Both the position numbers and the translations under genes were made by a program. Source: Smittia aterrima (taxonomy: Eukaryota; Arthropoda; Insecta; Diptera; Chironomidae). Taken from it: a stretch of 64,000 nt of DNA. Of this stretch, positions 1-11,603 are shown piece after piece (within the stretch, counting starts at the first letter, position 1; each line of letters opens with the position of its first letter). The DNA lies in assembly GCA_033063855.1 (NCBI GenBank), contig CP093830.1:11408854-11472853 (forward strand). Direction: 5' to 3'. Under the pieces are notes generated by a model that saw only the letters and a list, made by a program, of their open reading frames with translations, searched no databases and had not been told where the DNA came from.

Positions 1-217
1 GAATGATAAACAATCACAACCTCCTTGAGTGAGGTGAATGAGTGATAAAAATTCATCGATAGAGACACAACTTTGGCATTTCGTGAGAGAAGAAGGAGGC
101 GCTAATTGAGCAGCACTTTCACAGGAAGCAAATGATTAAAAATTGAAATTTCATTAAAAAGTCTTCTCGCGCCGTTAAGCGACGTTCGTTTAATTAAATT
201 TCATTTTCATCTTTCAG

Positions 218-1650
218 ATTTGTTAACAGAAACCATCCTCGAAGTCAAAATGAATATCAACAGATTCGACGTTTAATTCACGAAGCGATGAGTATTTGGG
301 AGTTTAACAGTGTTTTGAAGCTTCAAGAGGTCAGGTCAGACGACGCTGACATTTTGATTGATTTCGCTCGAGGCAATCACGGCGATAACTTCAACTTTAA
401 TGGCGCTGGCGGCAGTCTGGGTGAGTTTCTGCAATCTCGAATGTCCTGATTGACGTTGTAACATGTTCTACTTCATTTCACAGCTCACGCTTTTTATCCT
501 GGCTCTGGAATTAGTGGCGATGTTCACATGGACAACGATGAGAGTTGGGACATTGAGGACGGTCATGGAGGCGACGTTAGCTTCTTCTACACGTTACTTC
601 ACGAGTTGGGGCATTCATTGGGACTGGCTCACTCAAGTACGACAGAGTCCATCATGTATCCTTGGTATTCGAGTGCTCGAACTTTCGATAGATCCACGAA
701 GGAGCTTTACGATGACGACAGGATTGGAATTGCTGAGATTTATGGAGGGAAACGTTCTTGGGGACCAAGAACACCACCTAGAACAACTCTCACGACGTCA
801 ACTGAAAGGTTAACTCCGACAAGAGGACCAACAACAACTCACGCTCCACCTCCCGACATGTGCAACACAAGCTACGATGCTATCGGAGTAATTAGAAATG
901 AGTTGATGATCTTTAAAGGCGTTTGGATGTGGCGATTTCGTGACAATCGTTTGCTTCAAGGCTATCCAGTTGAATTTGCTCGAATGTGGCCTGAGCTTCA
1001 ACGCTTTAGTCATATCGATGCAGTTTTCGAACGTGTCGATGGAAAATTCTCTTTCTTCATTGATCAAGAAGTCATCGTAATCGACAGTTATCAAAAAGCT
1101 TACACTCACAACTTAGAGTATCTCGGCTTAAGTCGAAGTGTGAAGAAAATCGATGCAATCTTCCGATGGGGTCATAACAACAAGACTTACATTTTCAGTG
1201 GCGATGACTTCTGGAGGTGAGAATTGAAAGCGACTGTTTACTTTAGACTTTAACAAAGATTTATTTTCCAACAGAGTCGATGACAATCTTCATGTTGCTG
1301 AGGTTGAAATGAGAAGCTATCCAAAGAAAATTTACACCAATTGGAAACGTGTCAAGTCAATCCAACTCGACACGGCTATGCAACTAGACGGCGTCACCTA
1401 TTTCTTCAGCGGCCGAACTTATTACAAATTTGATGACTTTAAAATGACTCTTGAAGTCAACAAGCCACGCGTCTCTTCCGAACGATGGATGCACTGCGTT
1501 CACACTGAAGAAGAAATCGAAAGTATTCAGAAGTTGGCGAGGATTCAAAATGAAACATCATCAGCTCCAACTATAGACTCAACAACAGTCTCAGTATTTA
1601 AACTTTTATTGTTGAGCTTTGCGAGCTTTTTTTTGTTCAGAAAGTTTTGA
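218..1650 (+). CDS. Mmp2: Matrix metalloproteinase, Mmp2-like, 3' part
   Basis: Zinc endopeptidase that cleaves extracellular matrix outside the cell. Exons seen are 218-420, 484-1216 and 1275-1650, all joining in phase (SL|AHAFYPG and FWR|VDDN). The first exon gives the early catalytic domain (ADILIDFARGNHGD). The second carries the zinc site HELGHSLGLAHS and the Met-turn region (SIMYPWY). A Thr/Pro-rich hinge follows, then a hemopexin domain opening at a Cys (MCNTSYDAI) and closing at MHCVH. The last 20 residues are hydrophobic and end in FRKF, as expected of a GPI-anchor signal. GPI anchoring is known for Drosophila Mmp2, hence the symbol; Mmp1 cannot be fully excluded. Signal peptide, prodomain and start lie left of the window, so the gene is 5' truncated here. 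Confidence 0.88.
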
Positions 1651-2083
1651 GTTCGCTTTCAGTTTCCATTCAGTGTCACAAAAATAAATAATCAAACTGC
1701 CATTCATGACTAAAAGCTTATTAAGAGAAAGGAAATTGTGAATTGACGAGCAATAAATCGAAAATGAGAGTTCAGATTGAGATTGATTGTGCAATTGCTC
1801 GTGACATCGACTAAGTTAATTGTAGCTTGTTAAAAATAATTTATTTTCGTTTTGCAATCGATACTTTGTTCCGCTCCCTCATAATTAAAAGAAATGTGCC
1901 TGTGATATTTGATTTGATCGAGAATAATTTAAGAGACGTGCTCTGGCCATTCGTAATAATTTAGTTAGAAGTTTGCACAAAAGAAATAAATCCAAACTAA
2001 GGCTATCTTTTGATAAAATATTAATAAACGATCCATGAAATGGATGAAAAATGTTTTTAGATTGAAACTTTTTCTTTTTCAGG

Positions 2084-2247
2084 ATCAACGACCGACAAAA
2101 GAATCCTTCGGAGCAATCATTAATCTGAACGAAGTGGATTTGGATGAGATCGTAACTGAAAGTTTTCTTGAGTTCGATGAGGAAGTTACGGAAACCGACG
2201 ATGACGACGAGTCGAGCGGTGATGAGTCATCAACCGACTTTGAATAA
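2084..2247 (+). CDS. Possible terminal exon, acidic C-terminus, unrecognised
   Basis: A pyrimidine-rich acceptor (ctttttctttttcag) precedes 2084. From it an open frame runs about 54 codons to TAA at 2245-2247. The end of the peptide is very acidic (TETDDDDESSGDES). An ATG at 2035 lies in the same frame, so a 70-codon ORF with no intron is also possible. I found no upstream exon of the right phase between the protease stop at 1650 and this segment. It could be the last exon of an overlapping transcript, an alternative 3' end of the protease gene, or chance. Confidence 0.25.
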
Positions 2248-2431
2248 ATTTTATTTTATTCAAATTAAAAAATATTTATTAGGAAATTGAAAATCCTAAA
2301 TCAAATTGCTTTGCCTTTGCTTTGTTTGAAATAAAATATTTATTGATGTGACCGAGGATTTTGAGCTTCCATTTCGCTTAGGTGACTCTCCATATATTTC
2401 TTTAAGAACTTTCATTTCTTTTTTATTTTAG

Positions 2432-2629
2432 AAACTTTGTTATACGGAGAAAAAAACATTCGTTGGATTAGAACGAATGATTGTGCCTTGCATTGAAGAC
2501 AATGAAGAGATTACAACGTCAGCGAATTCTTTTGGAACAGAAATTGAAAACACAACTCAGCCCACAGAGGAAATTACAAAAACGACTTTAAAACCAAACG
2601 ATGGAGGTTTTCACTTTCCAAGCGACTGA
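2432..2629 (+). CDS. Possible terminal exon, Thr/Glu-rich, unrecognised
   Basis: The sequence tttttattttag makes a good splice acceptor before 2432. The frame then stays open for 65 codons to TGA at 2627-2629, reading KLCYTEKKTFVGLERMIVPC and continuing Thr/Glu-rich to a HFPSD end. Two Cys residues and Thr-rich low complexity suggest an extracellular tail. It lies about 180 bp after the acidic segment ending at 2247 and about 780 bp after the protease stop, so it might be an alternative end of that gene. No partner exon could be fixed. Weak call. Confidence 0.25.
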   Translation, partial: KLCYTEKKTFVGLERMIVPCIEDNEEITTSANSFGTEIENTTQPTEEITKTTLKPNDGGFHFPSD

Positions 2630-2649
2630 AATAATTACGATCACTCTTA

Positions 2650-5600
2650 TTGGTTTTAAGATAACTCAATTTAAATCTGATTTACGAATAAAAGAAATTC
2701 TTTTCATTGATCGCCAAAAGCTTTTCGTCAACTGAAATATTTTTGAATTGAAAACAAAACATTTCAACAGCAAAAGCTTTATTCTCACCGCAAACATTAA
2801 TAAAAAGCTTTGAGCATAGTCAGGGATTGTTCACAAACATCGTTGAAATTTAATAAATTCTTGATCATTGATTCAATCTTTCATCTCAAAGTTTTCAATA
2901 AATTTCAGATTATACTCAATCACTGACAAATTAATTACAAAAAGAAACCAGATAACTTTGCGATAAGATCTAAAACAATGGCACGTGGTACTTGTTAAAT
3001 TTTTTGTTTACTCAAAGCTTTCATTTCGCGATTAAGCTTTGCGCTTTAAGACTTTTGTTATTCTGTGAATTTTTGTTTAAAATGCAAATATCTTTATGAA
3101 CTCGTTAACGAAGTTTCTCTTATCGCGGCTTCCAGCTTTGTGAATTTTTCGCATACATTCTTCAGATTGAAGATGACGAACCGAAAAAAAATCCGAGAAA
3201 GAGTCAAGCAATTTCTCGAAGATTTATTTTCATTTTTTTTCGATGTTGTAATTATCTTCATCTTTACCTGAAGTGACTGATGAGCGGAACGATACGCGGA
3301 TGCGATAATTGAACACTTTCGATGACCGGAATCTCACTTGGGCGGGCAGAAATTTTTTCGAAAAGATCGGAAGATTTCAGTTTAAGTATGGCACGCTTTG
3401 AGATAAAAGATTGTCGTGAGTTTCACGCTTGAATAGAAATTTTGTGTAATACCAGCTGCTGTTGCTGTGTAGATCAAAGATGCGGTGTAAGTTGAAGATC
3501 ATAGACATCAGAATAAATTGCTAGTCCATGAAATTGATGAAGACAATTTTCGCGAGATTATTTAAGCGACTCTCCACGGACTCACCACATGACCCAAACT
3601 ATTGGTTTATCTCGACTCAATGAAGCTCATCAGTGCCAAGTAACGTCAAAATATGATTTGCAATAAAGTTCATTGAATGAAGGCGCGGCACATATTTTAA
3701 ATTCCATGTCATCAACAGAGCTGCGATATTAAAATTTCTCGTCTGAACATCCTGAAAATGATCAACGCAAATTCGTTCATTAAGCTCCAAAACTATTGCT
3801 GCCTTCGCTTTCTCTCTCGTTGAAGCGATGCGAAAGACAAATCGATTTCAGCAGATGATGACAAAGCCGATGCAACGTTTGCATAGCCGGATAAGCCAAG
3901 AGTTGTGTAGGTACAAAACCTTTTATACAGTTTCAACACATCGTTCATCTTATAATGTTTAATTTACTTAATTTGATAATTTAAAAAAATGATAATGTTT
4001 GGTGATTAGTTATTGAGTTTAAAGTGATTCGGTTGTTGAAGTGTTATCTAAGTTTTTAAGTATTACAACTTCTTTTAATGCTTTACAGTTAGGCTTATCT
4101 GACTCATTTAAATAAATAAAAAAATATATTAAAAATCGAAGGGACGACGACACTAGAAAGTTGAGGAGAGAACGACACCAAAAATGTTCAAAATAAAAGC
4201 TCGAGTAAAAGCTAAAATATTTTTCCTTCTCATTGATCGGACGAAAACTTTGCGAAACATCAGAAGCTAAACTCAGTCATCGATCTTCATCATTTATGAT
4301 TAATTTTTTGAGTCGAACAACAAAAGACGAAGTTTGTCAGTTGGAAGCTCGATGTTCACACTACACAAAGGAATTGTAGAATTAATGAGATATTAACGAG
4401 TCAGAGTATTAATTGAGCCGAGACTAGTGGAAGGGAGGGACCTTTGTCTTTTTTAGTTAGACCTTCAGTTACCTGCAAAAATTTTAACTTCGCATTTATC
4501 ATTTGACTTGCTTCTCAACTCCAAGCGAATGCGTGAGCCAAAGTCTTAATCCAGCTCTAAATTAATTAAGAAAAATCATTGTCACGCTCAATTAACTAAA
4601 CATCAATTAGAAAATTACGAGATTTGAGAAATTTTTAATTGGCCGAACAAATTAATTTTCATTTGATTGAAAAGAACGCGATGATGTCCGAATTTATTGT
4701 TTCATAAACTCAAAGAAATATTTACATTCATTCATGCAGTGGAACGAGCTTGAAAACGGAGAAAACATCTTCTTAAGCAGCCAAGTTCGCGTGCTTTAAG
4801 TCGTTGATGCTTTTCTTATTTCCATTCGTGCCGCTCACGGCTAAAGACGCTTCACGAGTCTCAGATATTTCTGCTGTTTATTTACTGCCAACGTTCATAG
4901 AGTGAAGTCTGATTTTTCAAGACTGCAAAAGGTGATTTTTTTATTTTTCGTCTTTGACGAAACATCGAAAAGTAGCAGACGAGAAACTGTAATTGAAAGA
5001 AATTAACAGAAACAATTAACATCAATTTTCAAGTGAAGTTGAAACTAAAAGTGAATTTTCCTTTCTTTTCTCGTTTTCTTTCTGGCAAAATAATAAAAAA
5101 ACAAAAGTTCGGCAGAAGTTTAAAAAGTTGAGAAAAAGCGTGATAAGACAATAATTTAGAAATCATGAAGTTGGTAAGTGTGCGGAACTAAACTTGATTA
5201 GATAATAAATGATTAAAGACTTTTCCAAAGAAACTGCAAGCACAATGAATTACAAAGTAGTTTCAATTGTGCGATATGAGTTATTGCTCGACTTGAAACT
5301 ACCATCTCGTGCATTAGAGCGGTGATCCTCGTTTGAAAAAAAATTGTCTGAGAGTATCAATCACAGAAATTGTTCGCAAATTGCTGTGTGATCCATCAAA
5401 TCAATCTTGTGGCCAAAAGTGAATTGTTTAGACTTAAAGAGAAGTGATGAACTTGAAGTCGAGAATAATTATAAATCAAAACTCCAAAATTAAAAGTAAA
5501 TTGCGGTTGCAGAAATAAAAGTCCAATTATTTTCGACGCTCCTTTTTCATAGGAAATTGCACAAGATTTCCTTCGCATTTAGCTAAAGTGATTTATGAAA

Positions 5601-6833
5601 ATTCATCACTTAATGCAATTAAAACTTTCGTCATTAATTCGCCGAAACGCTTCTTGTTATAACAAGATTGATCGTGAATCAATAAAGTTTGCCGATTACT
5701 CTTCCATTGTTCATTTCACAATGCTCAATCGTCTTCACGCAATCACATAATCAGATTGTCTCGTCTTTCTCGATTGAGCAACAACATCTGTCAATTAATT
5801 GAAATTAAAGCCATTAAATAAATCGCAGATTAAATGTTTTTTTTTTGTGACCATTCCTCGGTCGTGTTGATGCAAGTGCTGATTTGAGCCAATTCTGTGA
5901 CGATTTAATCTTGTTTATTATTCAGTTCCAAATCGTTAAGTTCGTGCTGTTGGAATGCGCGAACTTTGCAGATGCTTTCGTCACCGTCTTTTGTATGCCG
6001 TCTTCTGTTGTTAAAACTTAAGCATCCGAGCAGAGTCTCGGGAGAAAGTTTTTTTTTCGTGTAACTCTTGTCTTTGTTGTTATTCTTAGCGACTTGCTGT
6101 GGCTTAACTGAGTTGAACTGGGCGTATGAAGACACTTCCAAATGAGTCACTTGCTGTGATCGCCACTGGAACATTAAAATTATTATGATGAGCTTGAGTA
6201 ATTTCAATTTTAGTTAATTTGCATTGTTGTGTCTACAAATCATTAGTTCTGGTCCATGTCGGAAAGGTTTTGGTACAACATCAGAAGCATAAAGTCAAGA
6301 ATTGTCTCGGAAATAAATATTTTCTCACAATGTGATGTATTGTTGCTTAAATTATTTTCAATCATCATCATTACGTCTGCTTTCTAACATATCGTTGCAT
6401 GCACAGCATGAGAATTGGAGAGCAAGATCCCAGTTGCCTCTCGCGGCAACTTAAGTCACATTAAGCTTGAGCATGTTTTAAGAGTTTGAAAGCGGAGTCA
6501 GTGGAAGATCTTAAAATGATTAATGATCGACGCAATAAAGCGAAATTATATCGAAATTTTAAAAAGTTCGATCAGTTCCAGTTGTAAAAAGAGAGCTTCC
6601 TGAATTGAACTGTTTGTAGTAAAACGAATCTGTCAAAACAATCAAAACTATAATTTTCTCTGAGCTAAGATAATCTCCGACTGTTGAGTTTTTCTGAGAA
6701 AACGACAAAGCCATGTTTTGAGCTCACCGCAAAAAGTTGAAATCAATTAATTCTTCCATATTTTGCCGATCGCAATCAATTCTTCAACATCAGACAGGTC
6801 GGAAGATAAAAATTACTTAGCGATAAAGTTATT
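2650..6833. other. Gene-poor intergenic DNA
   Basis: AT-rich sequence with no ORF that has both an ATG start and recognisable protein features. Short ORFs at 3065 (+), 5396 (-) and 5905 (-) look like chance: the last resembles a signal peptide but its first codon is TTG. Homopolymer and oligo(A)/(T) runs are common. No tRNA, satellite or transposon was recognised. Confidence 0.5.
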
Positions 6834-7172
6834 TGCGGTGATCTCTTCGAAGAAAATTCATTATCAGTGCTGTAATAATAAAAGAGAAACTCAAATGACC
6901 TGACCGACGCGATGCCATAAGACTCGTCGCTCGATGCATTGTCGGTTAAGAAGAGACCTTTAATTTTAAAGACTTTAAACGATTTATTGCATCTGATCAT
7001 GTCGAGGTCGTCATCGAAACTTTTCGAAACTCAGCAATTGACGGATGAAGAAGATCTTAAAAAACTTTCTTCTCTTCTTCGCAGGTAATGTGATAATAAG
7101 TTGCGTAAGTAGTTGAAAGAAATTGCTGCAAGTAATGAAAATTGTTTTACGCTCATCACGCCTTTGGTCACT
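6834..7172 (+). repeat. Left arm of long inverted repeat
   Basis: This segment is the reverse complement of 10715-11042 apart from scattered substitutions, a 1-base change in an A run and an insertion of about 9 bases (near 7150). Within it, on the plus strand, a 28-codon ORF starts at ATG 6999 (MSRSSSKLFETQQLTDEEDL...) and ends at a donor-like AG|GTAATG at about 7085. On the minus strand an ORF starting MIRCNKSFKVFKIKGLFLTD is conserved in both arms, with several synonymous differences. This could be a duplicated exon or promoter, or the end of an unknown mobile element. Confidence 0.8.
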
Positions 7173-10100
7173 TTTCATATAAAATTCACATCATTGATTC
7201 GCGAAAGATTGAAATTGAAACCGAATTTAATTTGAATTTTCATCAATCTTTTCCCATCATCTCCAAATCCTTCAGAGTTTCATGAAAAAGCAATTCATTC
7301 AGCTCATAATTCACTAAAAACGAAGAAGAAAAAATGAAAGATTTCACTTTCATTCCAAAGATCTCTGCGAATTGTGGAGGATAAAATCGTCTTTAAGATG
7401 AAAATGACAAATGTTAATTTTATGCATCACCAAACATGGAAAAGGCTTGACAGTTCAGAGTGCATAGCTTCAGTGAATTGTGTCAAAACTTGGTTAACAG
7501 TTGAATCAACACTCCCACTCGAGGAATTCCTTAGCAACTTCATTGATTTCCAATATAAATTTGTTTGAATGAATAATTAATTTCCATCTCGATTGAGTGG
7601 ACTTGATCTTCAACTCACTTATCAAAGGCGAAAGCGAAAACTCGTAAAACACGAAGCATTCGAATTGAATTTATCTTCTCTTTGGTTTTCAAACGGTATA
7701 ACACGTAAAACTTACTCACATCGAACATCGACAGTTTAACTCGATTCATTGACCGTTCGAGATGCTTGAACTTTCCAATGAAAATAATTCTCCTTTGCGA
7801 ATACCAGAAATTGTAATGCAGCTTATGCTGTCGGTGTTAACAGCCGCCAGCAGATGATATCCGAAGGCATACAAAGCTTGTTACTAAGTTCAATCGAATT
7901 GTCTGCAGATAATTCAAAAGCAACGTGTGTGCAAAAAAAAAGTTTCGTTTCTCAGCTTTACGTAAACATCCACTTGTTCTTCGGACTGAAGAAGAAACGA
8001 AAACATAAATTCATAAATTAAATTTATTCAATGCCATCTTTTCTGGCAGAGACAACTTTCTCCGTGGAAGCTTTAGCATTCTTCTCTCTCTCACTTCACT
8101 GATTTCACTTCCCTGTGCTTCTTTTGTGGTCCTCATGAATATTTTGTGAGATGTTCACGAAGTGACACATCCTCTAATTGAATTGTCGATGTTAAGCTTC
8201 AATTTAAATTGAGACGAGAAATTTTATTCGTCACACGCAACGTGACATGCAAATTATTCGACAACAAAAATATTCCTCATTAGTAAGAGTCTGAAGAGCA
8301 TAGGATAATTTGGCGGATGGATAAACCAATATTTATTGCTTTCTTCGTCTTCCTTCTTGCATCATCGTGATTTCAATTGACGTCTCATCTCATAAAACTT
8401 TAAACGACTTGGAGATGTGAAAACAACAGCAATAAAAGCCTTTTTCTCGTGAAGGCACTTGTGACTGGGTCAATTAGGGCCACAAGTCTTGGAAGCAACA
8501 AGTTGTAGTCTGATCGTGAGCTGCTCGTTGTGTAATTCGTCTCTTGAAGTTTTCTCTTCAAAGGGCACAAAAAAAGTTGGGAACTCTTCAGTTCATTGTA
8601 CTCGAGTTTCCAGTAAAATTATTTCAATTGAAAGTTACTTAAACGAATCACTTTGTTTCTTAAGATATTTCCGTGTAAGCTTCAGGAATTTCCTTTTATC
8701 TCAAGATCGAAGTGGAGACATAATCGAGTCATTGAGCATTAAAGATTAGATCTCGCTCACTTTACTTAAACGAGCAATAAAAAGTGAGTTATTAGACCTC
8801 AGGCAGAAGTCGTGAGAAAATGTAAATTATGCGTAAATCTCGTGCTAAAATCTCTATTGAACTTTCAATCCACAAGAGTCTTAAAGTAATTTTAATAAAA
8901 AGCTGTGAAAAGTGAGACGGACGATGACATTTTGTGTGGACAACTCAAGTTTTATTGTCTCGAGACTAAGCTCTTAAAGAAAAGTGAAAATAATTCGCAA
9001 GACAGTAAATGAAGCTTGAAAACTGAAAATTGAATAGCTCTAACATCGATACCTTACTTTGAAGTCTAAAAAATATCGAAAAGTTCATACAAAGATTCGA
9101 ATTGTGAAAACCTTTCGCTCGGCATCATCATTTTCGTTTGAGGCGACGCGCCTAAACTGAAAATCGTGAGTGGAACATTTCCAAGAGATCGCAATTGAGC
9201 CCGAGTAAGATTTGTAAATGATGTCACGAGTTCGAGGTTACACTAGAGAAATGACTTTGGAGCATGCAAAGAAAATTTATTATTTTAAACTACGCGCGAC
9301 GCTTCCGATCGATCGAGAACATTGGCTGTGAGGAAAATCACTTCACTTGCAAATTGCAATAGATTTCGTTGAAAATGTAGTTCGTGAAAGATCAAGAGAA
9401 TCTCCGAAAATTTTCTTGCATAACTCGAGATAATTGCGAGCATTCGATTCGCCCTCGTGGCGCGCATTTTTAGCATTGAGATTGAATTGAGATTACAGAC
9501 GAGAGCTTTATGATGCCATTGTTTTGCCATATACGCCAGCTGTACCTTTTCTCACGCCTTATGCTCTGCAGAGCTTGCTGGCACAAACGTACAAAGCGGC
9601 AAAGAAAAGAAAACAAGAAACTCAATCAGCTTTTGTCAATCATCTGCTTTCGATTAAAAACAGTTGATTGTTGACGTCGATGGCTGGATTAGGTTTAATG
9701 AAGTGCTTCGTAATGAACTCTGCTCCATTTTGTGACTTTAATTCGACAACTGCTCCACCAAACTCAAATAATTGATAGTTACAAACAGCGTGTCATTGCT
9801 GGGATCGTCTCGTCGTTTTGATATCACTTCAATGGTTCGCGGGAGACTTTAGAAAACAATTGAAAAACTCTTGCTGTGAGTTCAGTCTCGAATGAGAAAT
9901 TATTATAACTTTGACTTTTCAATTTAAATATTAAAAGAAATCACCTAAGAGCTCGTTTTTCTTTTTTTGGCGAGAAGAATCTCGAGAGAAAATCTCATGA
10001 GATTTGCATAACAAATTGAAACAAGCTCTGTTCACATTGAATCATTTTTCATTTGTTCAAGCATTGAAGCTTAAGTTTAATGTAAATGAACCATTGAAGT

Positions 10101-10714
10101 CTTAATTACTCACCCACTTCCCAAGGCTCTTGTAGTGCGTGCTTCTCGATATTATTGCATAAACGACGTAATCGCATGTGCGAAGAAAAAATTTGAAGAC
10201 ACTTCGAGCGATCAATAAAAATCTTTGTATCATCAAATGTCAAATGAAAGTTATCGTCACGGCGGTTATGAAAATATTTTAAAGATTCGATAAGCTCAGA
10301 GAATTCGCATTCTTCAAAAATCGTCGGTGCACGCCTCGAATCGCTTTGGAGGTCAGAAGAAAGTTTCAATTTGCATTTAGATATCGCGTTATCATGAGAG
10401 ACCCACAAAATGAAATGATTTTTTAAAATATTTCTAAGCGACAAGTCCATCCGATGGCTTAGTTTTCAATCGACGGCTGACAGAAAATTTAAATAAAAAA
10501 CCATCAAACATTTCGGTTTTATGTTAACAAGACTTACAAATTCTCATCAAATTTAATTTAATCGTTTTTTGACTTCCTCATATTTTACACAAACACGTTT
10601 TCCCTTTTTTAAATTCTTTGATTTAGTAAAGTTTTGCTTCTTCAATTCCTCTCAAAATTACGCCGTAGCGAAGAAGTTAATTTTCAATCAACGACGATAA
10701 ACTTTTTTATTAAG
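7173..10714. other. Spacer between inverted-repeat arms, no clear gene
   Basis: About 3.5 kb of AT-rich DNA. The only ORF with some gene-like character is on the minus strand, 10450 down to 10114: an ATG start and 112 codons running into a strong donor (G|GTGAGT). No homology was recognised and no following exon was found. ORFs at 7374, 8489 and 9285 show no family features. No transposase, integrase or reverse transcriptase fragment was seen. Confidence 0.45.
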
Positions 10715-11042
10715 AGTGACCAAAGGCGTAAACAATTTTCATTACTTGTAGCAATTTCTTTCAACTACTTACGCAACTTATTATCACATTACCTGCGAAG
10801 AAGAGAAGAAAGTTTTTAAGATCTTCTTCATCCGTCAATTGCTGAGTTTCGAAAAGTTTCGATGACGACCTCGACATGATCAGATGCAATAAATCGTTTA
10901 AAGTCTTTAAAATTAAAGGTCTTTTCTTAACCGACAATGCATCGAGCGACGAGTCTTATGGCATCGCGTCGGTCAGGTCATTTGCGTTTCTCTTTTATTA
11001 TTACAGACCTGATAATGAATTCTCTTCGAAGAGATCACCACA
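10715..11042 (-). repeat. Right arm of long inverted repeat
   Basis: Reverse-complement partner of 6834-7172. The minus-strand ORF equivalent to MSRSSSKLFETQQLTDEEDL in the left arm starts at about 10878. Here the A run after GATCTT is one base shorter (5 instead of 6), which changes the end of the peptide and the phase at the donor. The plus-strand ORF beginning MIRCNKSFKVFKIKG is also kept but ends earlier than its partner. Homology stops close to the two listed ends. Confidence 0.8.
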
Positions 11043-11603
11043 ATAAGAAAATTTACTCAGGCGATTGATTAGGATTTTCAAGTTTGAATTAAAATGCCAA
11101 AGTCGAGCCAGGAAAGTCTCTGAAAGCATTTTTTTTTTCCCCGGAAGAGTTATTTTTAATTTATGGCTCGAAAATGAAACAACTTTTCAATTCAACGTCT
11201 AGTTGTGAATTAATGGAAAACGCCGTTCGATTGAATTGATTTTGTGAAGATGTTCTTTCATAAAAGAAATATTTTGGCGCTTTTATGTAAGCTAAGCGGA
11301 TATTTAGTAATCCAAGTGAGATTAATTAGCCGCGTTCGGACCATAAACTCAAAGAGATTGCGAACTTCGTATTCATTGCATAAAATTGTGAAAACATGAA
11401 AGAACCATCTTCGTAAGTCAATGAAACGTTCATTCAATTGTGTTTTTGATTTCTTTTTCGCACCATTGCTGTTCACGAATCGATTCATTGTGGTGGTCTA
11501 TTGCGATCGTCCGTCTATGAAATTGATGAGTTTACAGATAATAATAGATCAAAGTATTGTTCAGCTTAGCAGTGTAGCTCAAAATTTCTTTCTCTATTCA
11601 CAG
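11043..11603 (+). other. 5' flank and putative leader exon or intron of Gln-rich gene
   Basis: No separate gene is seen. A donor-like GTAAGT occurs at 11413 and a good acceptor (tctctattcacag) ends at 11603, directly before the ATG used for the next gene. The segment between them is probably an intron, with a noncoding or very short coding leader exon upstream. The ATG at 11396 would not join in frame. Confidence 0.4.

Noticed and set aside
5905..6207. Minus-strand 100-codon ORF with a signal-peptide-like start (KLLKLIIIILMF)
   Set aside because: The first codon is TTG, an in-frame stop lies three codons further upstream, and the first ATG falls after the hydrophobic part. No splice acceptor fits and no family was recognised.
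10114..10450. ATG-started ORF of 112 codons ending at a strong donor, possible first coding exon on the minus strand
   Set aside because: No following exon of the right phase and no recognisable motif were found. Joining it to the exon-like ORF in the right inverted-repeat arm fails in frame. Left as a note only.
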